A stretch of DNA of 64,000 bases from Marinicauda algicola (GTDB taxonomy: Bacteria > Pseudomonadota > Alphaproteobacteria > Caulobacterales > Maricaulaceae), in the NCBI RefSeq assembly GCF_017161425.1, contig NZ_CP071057.1:2915501-2979500 (forward strand), in the 5' to 3' direction. The notes beneath the pieces were generated by a model. It was not told the DNA's origin. It saw nothing but the letters and a program-made list of their open reading frames with translations, and ran no database searches. The position numbers and the translations under genes are program-made. Of this stretch, positions 62,449 to 64,000 are shown one piece after another; position 1 is the stretch's first letter; every line of letters begins with the position of its first letter.

Positions 62449-62998
62449 GGTCGGCCTGGACGGCCTCGGCCTCGCGGGCGGCCTCGCACACGGTGGCGCC
62501 CACCGTCTCGTCGGTCTGGACCGAGCAGAAGCGTCCGTCGCGCATGCGGTAGGCGCCGGTTGCGGACCGGTCGTCGCCCGGGCGCATGCCGTGGCGCATG
62601 TGCTCGGCGACGGTGAAGTCGAAGTCCATCCGGAAGTCCTCGGGCAGCTCGGGGGCGTCGAAGCGGAAGACGTCCGAGCGGCCGGAGAGCTTGCAGGCGA
62701 TCACGACGATACCGTCCGGGCCGCGGCTGGAGAAGCTCGCCCCGTTGGGAAGGGCGGCGAGCAGGGCCGCGTCGTCCTGTGCCTCGCAGGCGGCCTGCGC
62801 GGCCTGGTCGAGCGCGCTGAGGCCGGCGTCCCCGTCTTCGCCGGCCGGTGCGTCCGCGCCGTCCGCCGCCGGCCCGGCGGGCTCGGTGCCGGCGGTCGCC
62901 GGGGCATCGGCGTCGGCCGGGGTGGCGTCCTGCGTTTCCCCGCAGGCCGACAGGATCAGGGCAGCCGTCGAGAGCGACAGCAGAGCGAAGTGTTTCAT
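62441..62998 (-). CDS. hypothetical lipoprotein
   Basis: A 185-residue protein with lipobox LSAC (Cys19), then a long low-complexity Ala/Asp/Gly/Pro linker (about 20-60) and a globular C-terminal domain with four cysteines (in QAACEAQ, VIACKLS, RFCSVQ and ATVCEAA) that could form two disulfides. I do not recognise the family. A perfect Pho-type heptamer pair lies 97 bases upstream but in the opposite orientation. It ends at a terminator. Confidence 0.8.
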   Translation of the reverse strand: MKHFALLSLSTAALILSACGETQDATPADADAPATAGTEPAGPAADGADAPAGEDGDAGLSALDQAAQAACEAQDDAALLAALPNGASFSSRGPDGIVVIACKLSGRSDVFRFDAPELPEDFRMDFDFTVAEHMRHGMRPGDDRSATGAYRMRDGRFCSVQTDETVGATVCEAAREAEAVQADRE

Positions 62999-63094
62999 GC
63001 GTCCATCTCCCTCGAGATCACGAGCCGGCCCCGCGCCGGGGGCCGCGCGCCGCTTTTACTGCAGCGCGACGGGACGGCAAAGCGCTCCGGCCCC

Positions 63095-63112
63095 CTGTCG
63101 CTGAACTGTCAC
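63095..63112 (+). promoter_or_regulatory. Pho-type heptamer pair in reverse orientation
   Basis: CTGTCGC-TGAA-CTGTCAC, matching the Pho-box pattern best of all, but reading on the plus strand while the adjacent lipoprotein gene is on the minus strand. It may drive an antisense transcript or be fortuitous. Confidence 0.4.
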
Positions 63113-63125
63113 TTCGGCCCCGGTC

Positions 63126-63863
63126 TCAGGCCCTGAAGAAGGCTTCGACCTCGCCGATCAGCGCCGCCTTCGCCGCCTTCACGATGCGCGCGCCCTTCTC
63201 CGGGCTCGCCTGGGACGGGTCGGAGCCGATGCGCCCGTCGGGGAAGCGCCCCCGATAGTCCGCCGCGTCGCGGATCGGGCCGGTCGGGGCGAGCTTCGGG
63301 CTCATCTCCACGCTCTTCTGCGCATCCGGGCAGGCGTAATAGGTCACCGAGACCTCGGACGGGGTGGCATGGCTGCCCTCGCCCTCGGGGAACATCTCTT
63401 TGACCAGGTCCTGGATGCCGGGCAGGGTGAACCAGTTCTCCAGCTTCAGCTGGTAGGGACAGGCCTCGCCGTCGAAGGACCAGGCCGAATAGCTTTCCGC
63501 GAACGCCGAATTGACCGGCGCGATGTTCCCGCCATGGCCGTTGAGGAAATAGATCCGGGTGAAGCCGTGGCGCACCAGGGAATCGATCCAGTCGTTGACC
63601 GCCGCGATGAGCGTGGAGGGGCGCAGCGTGATCGAGCCGGGAAAGCCCAGGTGATGCTGGGCCGAGCCGACATTGAAGGTCGGGCCCACCAGGAACCCCG
63701 CCTCCTCGCCGGCTTCCCGCGCGATCACCTCCGGGCAGATCGCGTCGGTGCCCAGGAGCCCGTTCGGCCCGTGCTGCTCGGTCGAGCCGATCGGGATCAC
63801 GATGCCCCTGGAGCGTTTCAGATAGGCCTCGACCTCGGGCCAGGAGGATTGGTGCAGCTGCAT
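63126..63863 (-). CDS. creatininase-family amidohydrolase
   Basis: A 245-residue metal-dependent hydrolase with the family motifs VIPIGSTEQHGPNG (metal-ligand glutamate and histidine), the aspartate in GTDAICPEV, and INGHGGN near residue 125 (YFLNGHGGNIAP). Family members open creatinine or formamide rings in cofactor and purine-like metabolism; the substrate is unknown here. The ATG at 63863 gives a standard N-terminus. An upstream GTG at 63905 is possible but would overlap the Pho box. No ribosome site is visible; the bases before the ATG read CTCCCCC. Confidence 0.9.
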   Translation of the reverse strand: MQLHQSSWPEVEAYLKRSRGIVIPIGSTEQHGPNGLLGTDAICPEVIAREAGEEAGFLVGPTFNVGSAQHHLGFPGSITLRPSTLIAAVNDWIDSLVRHGFTRIYFLNGHGGNIAPVNSAFAESYSAWSFDGEACPYQLKLENWFTLPGIQDLVKEMFPEGEGSHATPSEVSVTYYACPDAQKSVEMSPKLAPTGPIRDAADYRGRFPDGRIGSDPSQASPEKGARIVKAAKAALIGEVEAFFRA

Positions 63864-63882
63864 GGGGGAGGTCCTGTCAACG

Positions 63883-63900
63883 CTGACGACGGCGTGACAG
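63883..63900 (-). promoter_or_regulatory. Pho box upstream of creatininase-family gene
   Basis: On the minus strand CTGTCAC-GCCG-TCGTCAG, nearly identical to CTGTCAC-GCCA-TCGTCGT in the pstS array. It ends 19 bases before the ATG. Confidence 0.55.
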
Positions 63901-64000
63901 GACACGATTGTCCGGGCTCAGGCAAGGGCGCTTCGCGGCTCCTGAGCGGAGGCTCAATCTTGAGTCCAGATGACGACGGCTGGTTCACCGTCGCCAGCGC

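Noticed and set aside
1-64000. tRNA, rRNA, CRISPR arrays, insertion sequences, prophage genes
   Set aside because: Looked for clover-leaf or CCA ends, regular repeat-spacer patterns, transposase motifs and terminal inverted repeats; none seen.

Overview
The window is about two-thirds G+C, densely packed and entirely chromosomal in character. I see no rRNA, tRNA, insertion sequence, prophage or CRISPR array. Gene content points to an aquatic alphaproteobacterium of the Maricaulales/Hyphomonadaceae kind. Clues are a complete ccoNOQP-GHIS cluster, two large TonB-dependent receptors, an acetylornithine carbamoyltransferase beside a fused N-acetylglutamate synthase/kinase (the Xanthomonas/Maricaulis arginine route), and Pho-type promoters built on GTCAC/GTCAT units. 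This assignment is inference from gene families, not from a marker gene.

Layout. 1-7.9 kb: cbb3 oxidase structural genes (ccoN is cut by the window edge) and their assembly genes. 8-10.9 kb: a DUF2189 membrane protein, hemN and a phosphoribosyltransferase. 11-18 kb: an alpha-2-macroglobulin lipoprotein coupled to PBP1C. 18-21.2 kb: a penicillin-acylase-family hydrolase and a stand-alone EAL protein. 21.2-33 kb: an accessory block with an aldehyde dehydrogenase, a GMC alcohol dehydrogenase, a serine hydrolase, a PQQ-type sugar dehydrogenase lipoprotein, a TonB receptor, a sterol-desaturase-type hydroxylase and a ferritin-like diiron protein. 33-41 kb: an L,D-transpeptidase, arginine genes, MsrA and a GT39 glycosyltransferase. 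41-46 kb: a second TonB receptor and PhoD. 46-55 kb: polyamine genes (agmatine deiminase, N-carbamoylputrescine amidase, a GNAT-nitrilase fusion, and a deoxyhypusine-synthase-like gene with ornithine decarboxylase). 55-61 kb: phosphate/phosphonate uptake (PhnC, a PhnD-PhnE fusion, a polyphosphate-selective-type porin and PstS). 61-64 kb: a dicarboxylate symporter, a lipoprotein and a creatininase-family enzyme.

Two regulatory themes emerge by eye. (1) Four copies of a 13-base palindrome close to TGAAC-N3-GTTCG lie only in intergenic DNA at 25.6, 27.3, 30.3 and 31.8 kb. They sit upstream of the hydrolase/alcohol/aldehyde dehydrogenase operon, the TonB receptor, the hydroxylase operon and the diiron gene. 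This suggests one regulon, possibly an uncharacterised oxidative pathway for a hydrophobic substrate. (2) Arrays of 7-base GTCAC/GTCAT-type units with exact 11-base periodicity (PhoB-box geometry) precede the second TonB receptor, phoD, phnC, the porin, pstS and the creatininase gene. This defines a phosphate-starvation set and suggests that the second TonB receptor takes up a phosphorus compound.

A further point is the ornithine decarboxylase leader. A 12-codon ORF with a strong ribosome site ends one base before the likely TTG start of the decarboxylase, which suggests translational control. Four convergent gene pairs also share a CTAG in which both stop codons overlap.
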